Source of the DNA: Bacteroidota bacterium
Lineage (GTDB): Bacteria; Bacteroidota; Bacteroidia; Chitinophagales; Chitinophagaceae
Length of the DNA stretch: 64,000 nucleotides
Direction: 5' to 3'
NCBI GenBank assembly: GCA_018267615.1
Contig: JAFDYD010000004.1
Location: forward strand, 265,409 to 329,408
Position numbers and translations under genes: made by a program. Below, one piece after another: positions 63,973 to 64,000 of the stretch. The notes below the pieces were generated by a model that was not told the origin of the DNA, made no database searches, and saw only the letters and a list, made by a program, of their open reading frames with translations. Numbering within the stretch: position 1 is the first letter of the stretch; each line of letters opens with the position of its first letter.

Positions 63973-64000
63973 TTGTTGAACATTGAGTGTTGATTATTGA

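Noticed and set aside
1..64000. tRNA or rRNA genes
   Set aside because: I read the intergenic gaps and saw no cloverleaf or conserved rRNA sequence. A covariance search would be needed to be certain.

Overview
The window looks like chromosomal DNA of a Bacteroidota bacterium, most likely a Chitinophagaceae-like member of the class Chitinophagia. The grounds are an AT-rich background, a SusC/SusD pair, many lipoproteins with a short lipobox, promoters that fit TTTG-N19-21-TAnnTTTG, little use of Shine-Dalgarno sites, and families typical of the phylum (MGH1-like glycosidase, M13 lipoprotein peptidases, NUMOD4/HNH, CRTAC1-type VCBS proteins). Assignment below phylum is inference.

Layout. 1-6.2 kb: an S9 peptidase cut by the left edge, a membrane cyclase-TPR protein and a lipoprotein glycosidase. 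6.4-12.5 kb: a tripartite RND efflux operon (TolC, RND, MFP) with a small leading membrane protein. 12.6-17.8 kb: a frameshifted ankyrin gene, an L,D-transpeptidase, a large MG2-like secreted protein and a small membrane protein. 17.8-25.7 kb: a phenylacetate degradation cluster (paaE, paaA, paaB, paaC, paaD, paaG, paaI) with a TetR regulator. It is interrupted by a GH30 glycosidase on the opposite strand and by a four-helix-bundle gene lying between two inverted repeat arms. The same palindromic operator lies before paaA and before the tetR gene.

25.72-30.92 kb: a complete transposon-like element, which I regard as the main discovery. It has perfect 26-bp terminal inverted repeats (25728-25753 and 30884-30909) and an 8-bp direct duplication (TGATTATT) outside both ends. 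It carries an IS1595-family transposase and eight passenger genes: two small proteins, a 179-aa protein, a fused XRE-ImmA/IrrE regulator-protease, a solo XRE protein, a 72-aa protein and a HicB-like two-gene unit. The XRE-ImmA gene and the transposase gene are divergent and share an operator-like palindrome, which suggests a protease-type switch controlling transposition.

31-43 kb: a PfkB kinase, tandem M13 peptidases, a lamin-tail protein, asd with a complete transcription attenuator (promoter, 21-codon Lys-rich leader, terminator), DUF2461, a NUMOD4/HNH protein and ligA. 43.2-61.3 kb: a NrtR-like Nudix regulator, a LacI regulator with its palindromic operator, SusC, SusD and three CRTAC1/ASPIC-UnbV lipoproteins with an SRPBCC/GyrI-like gene between them; no glycoside hydrolase is present in this locus. 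61.3-64 kb: an HD hydrolase and the rplM-rpsI-rpsB ribosomal operon.

A theme through the window is a set of long intergenic hairpins. Each is built from short degenerate tandem words (arms up to a perfect 58 bp) and sits at a gene junction. One has a four-helix-bundle gene in its loop and supplies the first codons of paaC.
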